Shown here in pieces: positions 7,388-15,586 of a stretch of DNA of 50,495 nt; position 1 is the stretch's first letter; the number at the start of each line of letters is the position of its first letter. Source of the DNA: Ignavibacteriota bacterium. GTDB lineage: Bacteria > Bacteroidota > Ignavibacteria > UBA10030. Under the pieces are notes generated by a model, which was given only the letters and a program-made list of their open reading frames with translations, did not search any database and had not been told where the DNA came from. The stretch spans positions 1 through 50,495 of the forward strand of contig PMZI01000035.1 of NCBI GenBank assembly GCA_003170475.1, given 5' to 3'. The position numbers and the translations under genes are program-made.

Positions 7388-7468
7388 GGCACGCGGGGCA
7401 ACGAATTCTTAGATGATGGCTGAGCATGGCTCTTCACGAATCGGATCGTGCATGTTGGAGGACATAGA

Positions 7469-7837
7469 ATGTCTGAAGTAAGGTTCATGGTCTACGACGG
7501 CAAGCAAGTTTTGCTGATGGATTTTGCCAGCCTCGCCGAGGTGGAATTACTTCCCAAGTTGGTGGACGAGTCTATAGAGTTGGTGAAATCCGTGGATGCT
7601 CGTCGTTCTGTTCTTGCTCTCATGGACCTGAGCAACACGCGCATTAATCGAGCTGTCATCGCTTCTCTGAAACGTCTTTCCCAAAACAACGGCCCATACA
7701 TAAAAGCCATCACATTTGTCGGATTGAGCCCCATGTGGGCGTTCGGTGTCAGTATACTGTTGCGAGTCACGAAGCGAAGAAATCACAAGGTCGTGCGAGT
7801 CCGAGGCCGGGCGCTCGATTGGCTGGTACGTCAGTAG
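7469..7837 (+). CDS. STAS/SpoIIAA-like hypothetical protein
   Basis: A 122-residue soluble protein. VLLMDFASLAEVELLPKLVDE and SVLALMDLSNTRINRAVI suggest the alternating strand-helix pattern of a STAS/SpoIIAA-like domain, here a tentative call. ATG 7469 has GGAGG seven bases upstream and is preferred over the in-frame GTG at 7448. It directly follows an attC right half and is probably the gene of the next cassette, but no attC is seen after it. Confidence 0.6.
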   Translation: MSEVRFMVYDGKQVLLMDFASLAEVELLPKLVDESIELVKSVDARRSVLALMDLSNTRINRAVIASLKRLSQNNGPYIKAITFVGLSPMWAFGVSILLRVTKRRNHKVVRVRGRALDWLVRQ

Positions 7838-7929
7838 TGTGACATCTCAGAATGTCTGGGCTGAGCAGTTGCGTCGCTCCACTGGAACGTGAATCCGACA
7901 ATCCAGGGTGAACACTGAGGCATGATCCG

Positions 7930-8538
7930 ATGACCGATCGACAGTTCTTATGGGGCTTATCAAACGGAATCATCGTCCTGGCAGTTGCGGGTGTGTTCTG
8001 GCTTGGATGGGGTTTCGGTCCGCATCTTGGAAATGGTGGATGGATCCTTCCTGCCGTGTTTACGGTCGTGGTGTATGGCACTTGCGGTGCGATTGTTTTG
8101 CTTGCGGTTCGGCTAAGACACAGAGTCGGGTTCAAACGTGCTGAACTCAAATACGGCGATGAGCGTCAGCGCGCTGAATCTCACAAGATCACGGTTGGGT
8201 TCCGACGTATTGCTATCACACAGGGCGTGTTGGTCGCTCTCGGAGTACTGTTGTGCTTCTGTCTGGGGCATGAGGACCTTGTGGCGCCGTGGATCGCTTT
8301 GATCGTGAGCCTCCACTTCATTCCTCTCGGGCGAATCTTTCATGTCCAGGCGTACAAGTTCGTTGGAATAGTGGGATGTGCAATTTCGATTGCGGCCTTT
8401 TCTCCGGCGTTTGGAGTTGACAGGCTGATTTTTCTCGGAGGCGCGATGGGGCTGCTTCTGTGGCTTTCAGCTGTTTATCTCGTCCGTCGCGCGGACCGAA
8501 TCGGTGCGAAGGCTGTTAGCGAGCCCTGGAACGTCTGA
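7930..8538 (+). CDS. Hypothetical membrane protein
   Basis: A 202-residue protein with six hydrophobic helices: two before residue 65, a charged loop with KRAELKYGDERQRAES, then four more. No catalytic motif is evident and I do not recognise the family. GAGG upstream of ATG 7930 supports the start. It stands alone between small genes on the same strand, in a region that looks like an extension of the cassette array. Confidence 0.65.
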   Translation: MTDRQFLWGLSNGIIVLAVAGVFWLGWGFGPHLGNGGWILPAVFTVVVYGTCGAIVLLAVRLRHRVGFKRAELKYGDERQRAESHKITVGFRRIAITQGVLVALGVLLCFCLGHEDLVAPWIALIVSLHFIPLGRIFHVQAYKFVGIVGCAISIAAFSPAFGVDRLIFLGGAMGLLLWLSAVYLVRRADRIGAKAVSEPWNV

Positions 8539-8687
8539 TTTTCTGACTGCAAACGCGCAAAAGCGTAAGCACTGCAAGTCGGAAGATCTCTTGCACAAGA
8601 TAATGGGAAGTGATTACCTTGAAACACAGAACAAGGTCCGCATCGGCTTTGCCACTTGCCCTCACTTGATCCGGAGACATTCACCTC

Positions 8688-9209
8688 ATGGACAATGGCT
8701 TCTATATTTTCCTCGCCCTCTTTCTTGTCTCTCTGATTGTCCGAACGGGTTATGAACTTCTCAAAGAAGTCGGAAAGGTGAAACCGGAGAACAATCTCGT
8801 CTTTGCTTTCGTATTCGCTTCGATGTGTGTTCTCTGGTTCAGTTGGTTTGGCCTCTGCCCGTTGGATCCATTCCGAATCAACGTGCCGGATCTTGTACGA
8901 TGGGGCGGTCTTGTACTCTTCGTCGCCGGATTGATTCTTGCCTTCGGTGCGCTGTTCCAACTACGGGGTGTAGAGAACATCGACCATCTCGTCACGAGTG
9001 GTTTGTTTGCGAGGCTCAGGCATCCGATGTACACCGGCTTTGTTCTTTGGATCCTGGGTTGGAGCATCTATCACGGCGCGATCGCCAGTCTCGCCGTTGG
9101 CCTGATGGGCATCGCGAACATACTGTACTGGAGGCGACTCGAAGACGCAAGGCTGTTGGCACGGTATGGAGAAGCCTATCAACGATACCGTTTGGCAACC
9201 TGGTTCTAG
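8688..9209 (+). CDS. Isoprenylcysteine carboxylmethyltransferase family protein
   Basis: A 173-residue membrane protein with about five helices and a C-terminal ICMT domain. The conserved features are RLRHPMYTGFVLWILGWS and the end segment RRLEDARLLARYGEAYQRY. The family methylates carboxylates or related groups using SAM. The GGAGA upstream of ATG 8688 supports the start. It is only distantly similar to the ICMT-like gene at 4686-5357, so this is not a simple duplication. Confidence 0.85.
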   Translation: MDNGFYIFLALFLVSLIVRTGYELLKEVGKVKPENNLVFAFVFASMCVLWFSWFGLCPLDPFRINVPDLVRWGGLVLFVAGLILAFGALFQLRGVENIDHLVTSGLFARLRHPMYTGFVLWILGWSIYHGAIASLAVGLMGIANILYWRRLEDARLLARYGEAYQRYRLATWF

Positions 9210-9270
9210 AATGTGGACTTCAATATTCCCCCCAGCACTATCAACAGATGTCACCTGAGGACAGCGTGAG

Positions 9271-9690
9271 ATGAACTCGAACGAAGTGCACTTTGACCGT
9301 AAAGAAGTTGTCCCGGATGACTTGAAACTGAAGAAAGCTCTTGGCGACACCTACCTCGCTTACAGGGAGATTCTGGCGTTGGTCGAAACCTTTCAGGCGG
9401 AGTGGAAGTTCTATGGGGCGAAAATCGGATGGCAACTCAAGATTTCGCGAAAGGGAAAGGCGCTCTTCTATCTCACGCCGCAGGATGGTTCATTTCGGCT
9501 GGGATTTGCGGTGCGGGAGAAGGAGAGAGAGATGTTGCTGAATTCGAAATTGCCGGTGAATACGAAAGAGTTGTTGGCAGCAGCGAAGAAGTATCCTGAA
9601 GGATATCCATTGCGGTTGCAGATCAAGAAGGAGGGTGACATGAAGGTGGTGTGTCTGGTTGTCGAAGTCTTAAAGGCTCTGAGAACGTGA
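9271..9690 (+). CDS. DUF3788 family protein
   Basis: A 139-residue soluble protein with the DUF3788 pattern: EWKFYGAKIGWQLKISRKGKALFYLTPQDG followed by FRLGFAVREKEREMLL and a C-terminal KYPEGYPLRLQIK. Function is unknown; the fold is related to small DNA- or ligand-binding alpha/beta proteins. GAGG lies before ATG 9271. Genes of this kind are frequent in integron cassettes, as far as I recall. Confidence 0.8.
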   Translation: MNSNEVHFDRKEVVPDDLKLKKALGDTYLAYREILALVETFQAEWKFYGAKIGWQLKISRKGKALFYLTPQDGSFRLGFAVREKEREMLLNSKLPVNTKELLAAAKKYPEGYPLRLQIKKEGDMKVVCLVVEVLKALRT

Positions 9691-9702
9691 TGCGTCACTT
9701 TC

Positions 9703-9720
9703 GCCTAACGAACGTTGAAT
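9703..9720 (+). other. attC-like core pair, collapsed
   Basis: GCCTAAC (9703-9709, R''-like) is followed after four bases by GTTGAAT (9714-9720, fits GTTRRRY). There is no room for a normal attC stem, so it may be a deletion remnant or chance. Confidence 0.25.
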
Positions 9721-9790
9721 CCACTCCGACCACCGCGGACAGTGTAGGCGGAATCGCAAAGCATGTATCCACTGATCCCGGAGCATCATC

Positions 9791-10162
9791 ATGAACGTTG
9801 GAGACGTCTTTGCCTGGAAACGCACATTCACAGAAGACGAAATCCGGCTCTTCGGGAAAGTTTCCGGAGACGAAGGCATTCATCATATTCAGACCGATGA
9901 ACATGGCCGGTTGATGGCTCAAGGACTCTTCACTGCAACGCTGCCTGCAAAAATTGGCGGCGATCTCAATTTTGTCGCCCGAGAAATGACATTCAACTTT
10001 CTCCGACCCGTGTATGAGAATGATACCATTGAATGCCAGGTCACCATCACAGATCTTCGCGAGGTACGCGAGATCATGAATGCTTCCTCAAGCTGGCGAT
10101 GCTTGAATCAACGCGGTAAAGAAGTGATGCGGGGACACGCTACGGGAATCATTCGTCGGTAG
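9791..10162 (+). CDS. MaoC-like hotdog-fold protein
   Basis: A 123-residue protein with the MaoC/R-hydratase-like pattern: DVFAWKRTFTEDEIRLFGKVSGDEGIHH and then GLFTATLPAKIG, MTFNFLRPVYENDTI. The family hydrates or dehydrates acyl-CoA or acyl-ACP. The usual active-site pair Asp/His (GDxNPxH) is only partly kept (GDEGIHH), so activity is uncertain. It lies alone among small unrelated genes. No strong Shine-Dalgarno is seen ahead of ATG 9791. Confidence 0.7.
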   Translation: MNVGDVFAWKRTFTEDEIRLFGKVSGDEGIHHIQTDEHGRLMAQGLFTATLPAKIGGDLNFVAREMTFNFLRPVYENDTIECQVTITDLREVREIMNASSSWRCLNQRGKEVMRGHATGIIRR

Positions 10163-10211
10163 GGACGCAGTCCCTTTGAGACAAACCACCATTATCAAGA
10201 GACGTCGCACC

Positions 10212-10784
10212 ATGGCCACTATCAACACCTATATCTCCATGCTCCGCGGTATCAATGTGAGCGGACAGAAAATGATCAAGATGATCGAACTGAAGGCGTT
10301 GTACGAGTCACTGCGTTTAACGAACGTGGCAACATATATCCAAAGCGGCAACGTCGTTTTTCAGTCAAAGAGCAACGATCCAATCTCTCTGGGTACATCG
10401 ATAGAAAAAGCCATAGAGAAGACCTTCGGATTCGCGGTATCCGTTGTTCTCAGGCGCCCTTCTGACTTTCGCCGAATCATCAACAAATGTCCGTTTTCAC
10501 AAATCGAAATGGCCGATGAACGAAGGCTCTGTGTGGTTGTTCTCAAATCTCAACCTGCGTCATCGCATATCAAGGCGATGCGGGCGGCAGCCGCCAAGAG
10601 CGAAGATCGGTACGCGATTGCTGGCAACGAAATCTACCTGTATTGCCCGAACGGCTTTGGTAAGACCCTCCTCTCAAATACATTCTTTGAAAAGCAATTG
10701 AAGGTCACGGCTACCTCGCGAAACTGGAGGACGGTGCAAGCCCTCCTCGCGATGTCCGCCGCGTTAGAACAACCAGATGCCTGA
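10212..10784 (+). CDS. DUF1697 family protein
   Basis: A 190-residue protein with the DUF1697 signature at its N-terminus, YISMLRGINVSGQKMIKM, followed by LTNVATYIQSGNVVFQS. The C-terminal part matches the family's second half (NWRTVQALLAM). Function is unknown; family members are common in soil bacteria. ATG 10212 is chosen as the first ATG matching the family start; the frame is open to a TTG at 10176 without a better ribosome site. Confidence 0.85.
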   Translation: MATINTYISMLRGINVSGQKMIKMIELKALYESLRLTNVATYIQSGNVVFQSKSNDPISLGTSIEKAIEKTFGFAVSVVLRRPSDFRRIINKCPFSQIEMADERRLCVVVLKSQPASSHIKAMRAAAAKSEDRYAIAGNEIYLYCPNGFGKTLLSNTFFEKQLKVTATSRNWRTVQALLAMSAALEQPDA

Positions 10785-10944
10785 CATTCATCCTGCCGAG
10801 GTGTGTTATGACTCTCAAGCACCTGTTCATCATCAATTCTGTCATATCTAGAAATGAAACGCCATTGTCTCGGTGATGATGGAGTACACCCGACTCGAGG
10901 ATAACAAGAATCTCTGTGGATGAATGAAGAAAAGGACACATGCT

Positions 10945-11766
10945 ATGTCAAAGAAAGTACCGATCAAGCTTCGAAGTGTCCAGGAGACCCTGCTTCTTCC
11001 ATTGTGGGGGCGGGCAGTCGAGACGCGAAAACGAAAGCCGCTGCTCGTGGACACGACGGCGATGGAGATCATCGACACAATTGACTACGATTTCACGACC
11101 ATCGCGACGAACATCAGCCTTATCACCCAGTTGGCCTGGATTGCCCGGAGCCTCCACGTTGATCGGGTAGTCAGGGAATTCCTCGAGAGACATCCGCGCG
11201 GAACGATCGTGAATATCGGCTGCGGGTTGGACACCACCTATGAAAGAGTCGACAACGGGAGCCTCCTCTGGTATGATCTGGATTTGCCTGATGTCATCGC
11301 TCTGAGAAGACAGTTCGTGACTGATGGCGAAAGGCGCAGACATATTGCGTCTTCTTTCCTCGATGACGCGTGGTTTGCGGAGGTCAAGGTGGAGGATTCC
11401 ATTCTGTTTATTGCAGCAGGGGTCTTCTACTATTTCGAAGAAAATCAGATGAAGCATTTCCTGTCAAGACTTGCAGGGTTGTTTCCGGGCGGCGAAGTAT
11501 TTTTTGATGCGGCCTCTCCCCTGGGCATGAGGACTGCGAACAAGGTGGTCATTCAAGCCGGCGGCATGGATCAGAATTCATTTCTCAAGTGGGGAATTCA
11601 GAGTGCCTACGACATCCAATCCTGGGATAGCAGAATCAGGGTCGTAGAAGAGTTTCCCATGTTCAAGGGGATGAAACGGCGAGTGAGCTTCAAGGAAAAG
11701 ATCGGCACATGGATGTCCGATGTCTTGAAAATAATGTTCATGGTTCGTTTGGTCTTTCAGAAGTGA
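10945..11766 (+). CDS. LCMT/TcmP-like class I methyltransferase
   Basis: A 273-residue protein of the leucine carboxyl methyltransferase/TcmP O-methyltransferase group: TIVNIGCGLDTTYERV is the SAM-binding motif, WYDLDLPDVIALRRQF the second, and ILFIAAGVFYYFEE the later conserved block. Such enzymes methylate carboxyl or hydroxyl groups of polyketides or proteins; the substrate here is unknown. AAGGA lies eight bases before ATG 10945; an in-frame ATG at 10924 is an alternative. It is the last gene before the marR operon. Confidence 0.85.
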   Translation: MSKKVPIKLRSVQETLLLPLWGRAVETRKRKPLLVDTTAMEIIDTIDYDFTTIATNISLITQLAWIARSLHVDRVVREFLERHPRGTIVNIGCGLDTTYERVDNGSLLWYDLDLPDVIALRRQFVTDGERRRHIASSFLDDAWFAEVKVEDSILFIAAGVFYYFEENQMKHFLSRLAGLFPGGEVFFDAASPLGMRTANKVVIQAGGMDQNSFLKWGIQSAYDIQSWDSRIRVVEEFPMFKGMKRRVSFKEKIGTWMSDVLKIMFMVRLVFQK

Positions 11767-12091
11767 ATCGGCAGAAGTGATCCTTCCAAAGGTGCCTTCA
11801 TCTCGCCAGCGCTTTTTGCCGCCCAATCGTTGCCCGATGAGCAGCCGGCCTCCAAAACCATAGCTTCCCGCCGCCATCGCCTTCAATGGTCCAGGCCTAC
11901 AAACCTTCTGCTTTCGTTTCCGCATTGCTCAGTGCCCCCGTTTCGTTCTGTTATCTTCCTGTAGGAATTCGCCAAATTGAGCCGTTTTGAGCGATTTCGC
12001 GTTTGTTTCTCGCGGCGGGAACTTACTACGAACATAAATAGTTTAAATATGAAATATCTAACTACGAACTATCTGAAGCGGAGATGTGGTG
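11767..12091 (+). promoter_or_regulatory. Intergenic region with repeats upstream of the marR operon
   Basis: This 325-base gap has no supportable gene. Its last 70 bases are AT-rich and hold a 9-bp direct repeat ACTACGAAC at 12025-12033 and 12061-12069. Between the copies is an imperfect palindrome (AGTTTAAATAT - GA - AATATCTAACT, 12040-12063). Placement just before the marR start suggests promoter and operator, probably bound by the MarR protein itself. A clear -35/-10 pair was not identified. Confidence 0.4.
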
Positions 12092-12550
12092 ATGAGGACG
12101 ACGGAACAGTACGGAAGGAAAGCCGATTTAGCTCTTACAATGTGGGTGAAGTTGGTACGCGCAAGCACCACATTCGGACGCTTGACCGGAAAAGATATTG
12201 AACAGCATGGCTTGACCCAGCCGCAATTTGGCGTCCTCGAGATGCTTGGTCATTTGGGTCCCTTGACCATCGGGGATATCGGCAAGCGAATGCTCGTCAC
12301 CGGCGGATGCGTCACTGTCATTCTCGACAATCTCGAGAAGGAGAGCCTGGTCGAACGCATGCGAAGCAGCGAGGATCGCCGCGTGATCAAAGTGCAACTG
12401 ACCGACAAAGGCGAATTGACATTCAAAACTATATTCGGAAAGCACGCTCAAATGGTTGCAGAACTTGCTTCCGTGCTCTCCGAGGAAGAACAACTCCAAC
12501 TCTCAACATTACTCAGGAAACTTGGCCTCGCACTGAAAGACAAACAATGA
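12092..12550 (+). CDS. MarR family transcriptional regulator
   Basis: A 152-residue winged-helix protein. The recognition region LTIGDIGKRMLVTGGCVTVILDNLEKESLVER is followed by the wing motif SSEDRRVIKVQLTDKG (DRR signature). It is expected to be a dimeric repressor that responds to small phenolics, quinones or oxidants. GCGGAG precedes ATG 12092 (GTG 12086 is in frame). The stop overlaps the nitroreductase start (ATGA), so it is co-transcribed with the detoxification genes it probably controls. In Bacillus, MhqR regulates mhqNOP genes of the same three families. Confidence 0.9.
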   Translation: MRTTEQYGRKADLALTMWVKLVRASTTFGRLTGKDIEQHGLTQPQFGVLEMLGHLGPLTIGDIGKRMLVTGGCVTVILDNLEKESLVERMRSSEDRRVIKVQLTDKGELTFKTIFGKHAQMVAELASVLSEEEQLQLSTLLRKLGLALKDKQ

Positions 12551-13224
12551 CATCTCAAACCGAATTGCACAAGACAGACATCGTTGCACCGGCACGCCTC
12601 GACACACAGGCTTCTATTCACGAATTGCTTGTGAATCGCAGAAGTCCGCGTGCATTTTCAGAACAGCGCATAGAGCCCGCGAAACTTCTCAGCTTGCTGG
12701 AGGCAGCCCGTTGGTCGCCGTCGTCGGCAAACGAGCAGCCCTGGCGTTTCATTGTTGCGACAAAGGATGACTCACGTGTTTTTTCCGTCCTCACTGAATC
12801 GTTGGTGGAAGGCAACCGGCGTTGGGCAGAACGAGCTCCACTTCTCATCCTCGCCCTCACACAATCAACGTATACGAAGACGGGCACGCCCTATCGGCAT
12901 TCATGGTACGACCTCGGACAGTCCATAGCGCTTCTTTCCGTGCAGGCGTCAGCGCTTGGCCTTGCGGTTCATCAGATGGGGGGCTTTGACGCTGAGAAGG
13001 CTCGGCAACTCTTGTCAATCCCGGAAGGATTTGAACCTGTTGTCGTGTTTGCTGTCGGCTATCCCGACCAACCGGCAACTCTGCCGGAACATTTGCAAAA
13101 GCGCGAAGTAGCTCCGCGTTCAAGGAAGTTGTTGCAGGATTTTGTCTATACGGAGGAATGGGGAAAGCCCTCATCTCACCTGCAGACTCAGAGTTCTCTA
13201 CTCACACCACCATCAACAAACTGA
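12547..13224 (+). CDS. Nitroreductase family protein (MhqN-like)
   Basis: A 225-residue FMN-dependent nitroreductase-fold protein. FMN contacts are seen in NRRSPRAFSEQ and SPSSANEQPWRF, and the C-terminal half has the conserved GLAVHQMGGFD and VVVFAVGYPD segments. These enzymes reduce nitro groups or quinones with NAD(P)H in the cytosol. ATG 12547 overlaps the marR stop by four bases, so the frame upstream of it (open from 12307) is not used. The gene order marR-nitroreductase-doxX-VOC suggests quinone detoxification. Confidence 0.9.
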   Translation: MTSQTELHKTDIVAPARLDTQASIHELLVNRRSPRAFSEQRIEPAKLLSLLEAARWSPSSANEQPWRFIVATKDDSRVFSVLTESLVEGNRRWAERAPLLILALTQSTYTKTGTPYRHSWYDLGQSIALLSVQASALGLAVHQMGGFDAEKARQLLSIPEGFEPVVVFAVGYPDQPATLPEHLQKREVAPRSRKLLQDFVYTEEWGKPSSHLQTQSSLLTPPSTN

Positions 13225-13236
13225 AGGAAGACCATT

Positions 13237-13626
13237 ATGGAATCTATCATTTTTATCATCGGCCGCGTGTTGCTCGGCGGCTTCTTCATCAACAGTGGCA
13301 TCAGTCACTTCAAGGGCATTGCCATGATGTCGGGGTATGCACAAATGAAAGGTGTTCCGTTGCCAAAGGCCTCTGTCGCTTTCAGTGGAGTGCTGTTGCT
13401 TGTCGGAGGATTGAGCATTCTCCTCGGCGTGTATCCTACCGTTGGAGTCGCAGCGCTCGCCATCTTTCTTCTTCCTGTAACGTATATGATGCATGCGTTC
13501 TGGAAGGTGCAGGATCCGATGGCAAAGATGGGCGAGATGGTGAACTTCGCGAAAAATATGGCGTTGCTCGGAGCAGCATTGACGTTGCTTGCAATTCCGC
13601 AACCCTGGACAGTGAGTTTGTTCTAA
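13237..13626 (+). CDS. DoxX family membrane protein (MhqP-like)
   Basis: A 129-residue protein with four hydrophobic helices and the DoxX start IGRVLLGGFFINSGISHFKG, which includes the conserved GxxHF-type motif. DoxX proteins sit in the inner membrane; some form complexes with oxidoreductases in redox stress. It follows the nitroreductase by 12 bases. GAAGGAAGACC before ATG 13237 supports the start. Context points to the membrane partner of the detoxification operon, as MhqP in Bacillus. Confidence 0.88.
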   Translation: MESIIFIIGRVLLGGFFINSGISHFKGIAMMSGYAQMKGVPLPKASVAFSGVLLLVGGLSILLGVYPTVGVAALAIFLLPVTYMMHAFWKVQDPMAKMGEMVNFAKNMALLGAALTLLAIPQPWTVSLF

Positions 13627-13676
13627 TAACGGAACAGCTGACACCGATGAAGAATCCCAAGAGAGAATGAGACACT

Positions 13677-13973
13677 ATGGCCCAGTACATAATCGATATA
13701 TCGCTTCCTGCGGACCCGAACACGGAGTTCTTTGCCTTGATTCCGCGTCAGCAAGCCCACATCGAGAAGCTCCTCGAACAAGGCGTCGTTATGGGATATT
13801 CCCTTTCCCTTGATCGCTCAAAACTGTGGATTGCCATGAACGCTCACGACGAGCGCGAAGCTGTGGAGATGCTTACGGCATTTCCGCTCTTCCAGTATTT
13901 TGAGCCAACGATCTATCCATTGATGTTTCATAACACTTCCTTGATGTCCCTCATCAAGGTCTCTATGAACTGA
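13677..13973 (+). CDS. YciI/muconolactone isomerase-like protein
   Basis: A 98-residue single-domain protein with ferredoxin-like pattern: MAQYIIDISLPADPN, then IPRQQAHIEKLLEQGVVMGYSLS and AHDEREAVEMLTAFPLFQYFE, as in muconolactone isomerase and YciI-like proteins. It may act on an aromatic ring product; this is inference from fold and neighbours. It lies between doxX and the VOC gene. The ATG overlaps no upstream gene; GAGAGAATGAGA gives a plausible ribosome site. Confidence 0.75.
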   Translation: MAQYIIDISLPADPNTEFFALIPRQQAHIEKLLEQGVVMGYSLSLDRSKLWIAMNAHDEREAVEMLTAFPLFQYFEPTIYPLMFHNTSLMSLIKVSMN

Positions 13974-13978
13974 GGAAT

Positions 13979-14875
13979 ATGGCAGTGAAATCCAAATCTC
14001 AACGCGCCTCATCTTTGATAGAGGTTTCAGACCGGTTGCCTGACACTACTCGAATCGAGTATGCTCAGTTTCTGGTGCCGGATGTGAACAGTTCGCTCCA
14101 TTTCTATAGAGACTTAGTGGGTTTGACGGTAACCGGATCTCGCGGCACTACGACAGCCTTGTCTGCTTCAAAGGATGAGACACCTCTTGTATTATTGACA
14201 GAGGACCGGACCGCTCAACCGCGGCCAGCCCGTTCCGCCGGCCTGTTTCACCTTGCGCTGCTCTATCCTACACGGAGAGACCTGGCTGCAGCGTTCATGC
14301 GACTTCGGGAGCATGACTGGCAACTCCACGGTTTCGCGGATCATGGCGTCAGCGAAGCTCTGTATACGGCAGATGGGGATGGAAACGGAATCGAACTTTA
14401 CATCGATCGCCCCCGCGAACAATGGCCCACCAGAAATGGCGAGTTGGAGATGGTGACCGAGCCGTTGGATCTCGAAAACCTTTTATCAGAGCTCAAAGGC
14501 CCGTTGCAGCCACAAGCGGGGAATAGACTCACGATCGGACACATCCACTTGCAGGTCACAAGTCTGTCGTCTGCTGAAGAGTTCTACCACGAGACGCTCG
14601 GATTCGACGTTACACAACGTTCATTTCCGGGAGCACTTTTCGTTGCCGCGGGGGGATATCATCACCACATCGGACTGAATGTGTGGAATAGCAGAGGGGG
14701 ATCGCCGTCGAAAGACGGGACGGCAGGACTTGTGCGGTTCGGTCTGCGTCTCGGGTCCAACGACGCGGTGCAATCTCTCGCGCTCCGCCTGAAGACCACA
14801 CCATATTGGTCGCAGGAGTCGGACCGAGGACTCTTGGTTCACGACGCTGACGGTATCCAGATAGAAATTGTCTAA
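13979..14875 (+). CDS. Two-domain VOC/extradiol dioxygenase-like protein (MhqO/CatE-like)
   Basis: A 298-residue protein with two glyoxalase/dioxygenase VOC halves. The C-terminal half keeps the metal-binding pattern: His in GHIHLQV, His in HHHIGLNVW and Glu near the end in GIQIEIV. In the N-terminal half the first His is replaced by Tyr (IEYAQF), though FHLAL and GIELYI remain. The family includes hydroquinone and catechol ring-cleaving dioxygenases (MhqO, CatE). It is five bases after the YciI-like gene and shares its operon. Activity on hydroquinones is inferred from context. Confidence 0.85.
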   Translation: MAVKSKSQRASSLIEVSDRLPDTTRIEYAQFLVPDVNSSLHFYRDLVGLTVTGSRGTTTALSASKDETPLVLLTEDRTAQPRPARSAGLFHLALLYPTRRDLAAAFMRLREHDWQLHGFADHGVSEALYTADGDGNGIELYIDRPREQWPTRNGELEMVTEPLDLENLLSELKGPLQPQAGNRLTIGHIHLQVTSLSSAEEFYHETLGFDVTQRSFPGALFVAAGGYHHHIGLNVWNSRGGSPSKDGTAGLVRFGLRLGSNDAVQSLALRLKTTPYWSQESDRGLLVHDADGIQIEIV

Positions 14876-14912
14876 CAATTCCATTATCGAATAATTTTAC
14901 GTTGGAGGTAGT

Positions 14913-15506
14913 ATGAAACAATTCATCCTCTTCTTTGCACTCACCATCCTCGGCGCAGGGTCTCTCCCGGCGCAGAAAACCGGATGGACGCTGGACAAAG
15001 CGCATTCGAGCATCGGCTTTTCCGTGCGTCACATGGTCATTTCCGAGGTGACTGGAAATTTCAAGGACTTCGACATCAGCTTCACATCGTCCAAGGACGA
15101 CTACTCGGACGCCATCGTCGATGCATCGATCAAGGTAGCCAGCATCAATACGGACAATGAACGGCGTGATGGGCATTTGAAAACCGACGACTTCTTCAAC
15201 GCCGAAAAGTTTCCACTCATTAAGTTCAAAGGTACGTCCTTCGAGAAGGTCGGAGAGAACAAATACAAGATCATCGGCGATCTGACTGTTCGCGACGTCA
15301 CAAAGAAAGTGTCCTTCGACGCCGTGTACAATGGAACGATCAAGGCGCCGTGGGGTGCCACCGTCAGCTCATGGAAAGCAACGTTGGCCATAAATCGATT
15401 CGATTATGGTCTGAAGTGGAATAAGGCGATTGAAAGCGGAGGGTTGATTGCTGGAGACACCGTGACCATCACCCTCAACCTCGAATTGAACAAGCCGTCG
15501 GCGTAA
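14913..15506 (+). CDS. YceI family periplasmic protein
   Basis: A 197-residue protein with a signal peptide (MKQFILFFALTILGAGSLPA) and the YceI lipocalin-like barrel. The motifs are GWTLDKAHSSIGFSVRHM, the late GDLTVRDVTKKVSF and a final GDTVTITLNLEL. Family members bind polyisoprenoid lipids or quinone-like molecules in the periplasm. GGAGG lies before ATG 14913. It is the last gene of the marR operon, before the terminator at 15528-15569; quinone or isoprenoid binding would fit the other genes. Confidence 0.92.
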   Translation: MKQFILFFALTILGAGSLPAQKTGWTLDKAHSSIGFSVRHMVISEVTGNFKDFDISFTSSKDDYSDAIVDASIKVASINTDNERRDGHLKTDDFFNAEKFPLIKFKGTSFEKVGENKYKIIGDLTVRDVTKKVSFDAVYNGTIKAPWGATVSSWKATLAINRFDYGLKWNKAIESGGLIAGDTVTITLNLELNKPSA

Positions 15507-15527
15507 CCACCGATTGCTTCAAACAGC

Positions 15528-15569
15528 AAGGCCCGCTCCCTTTCCAGGAAGCGGGCCTTCTTGTTTCTA
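15528..15569 (+). terminator. Strong rho-independent terminator, probably bidirectional
   Basis: AAGGCCCGCT (15528-15537) pairs with AGCGGGCCTT (15550-15559); CCC/AGG bases extend the stem over a short loop. Downstream is CTTGTTTC on the + strand. It lies between the YceI gene (+) and the acyltransferase (-) that converge here. Confidence 0.85.
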
Positions 15570-15586
15570 TGAAGACTGACGGCTCG

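Noticed and set aside
1-7390. Integron integrase gene
   Set aside because: No ORF with tyrosine recombinase features was found; the platform must be outside the window if it exists.
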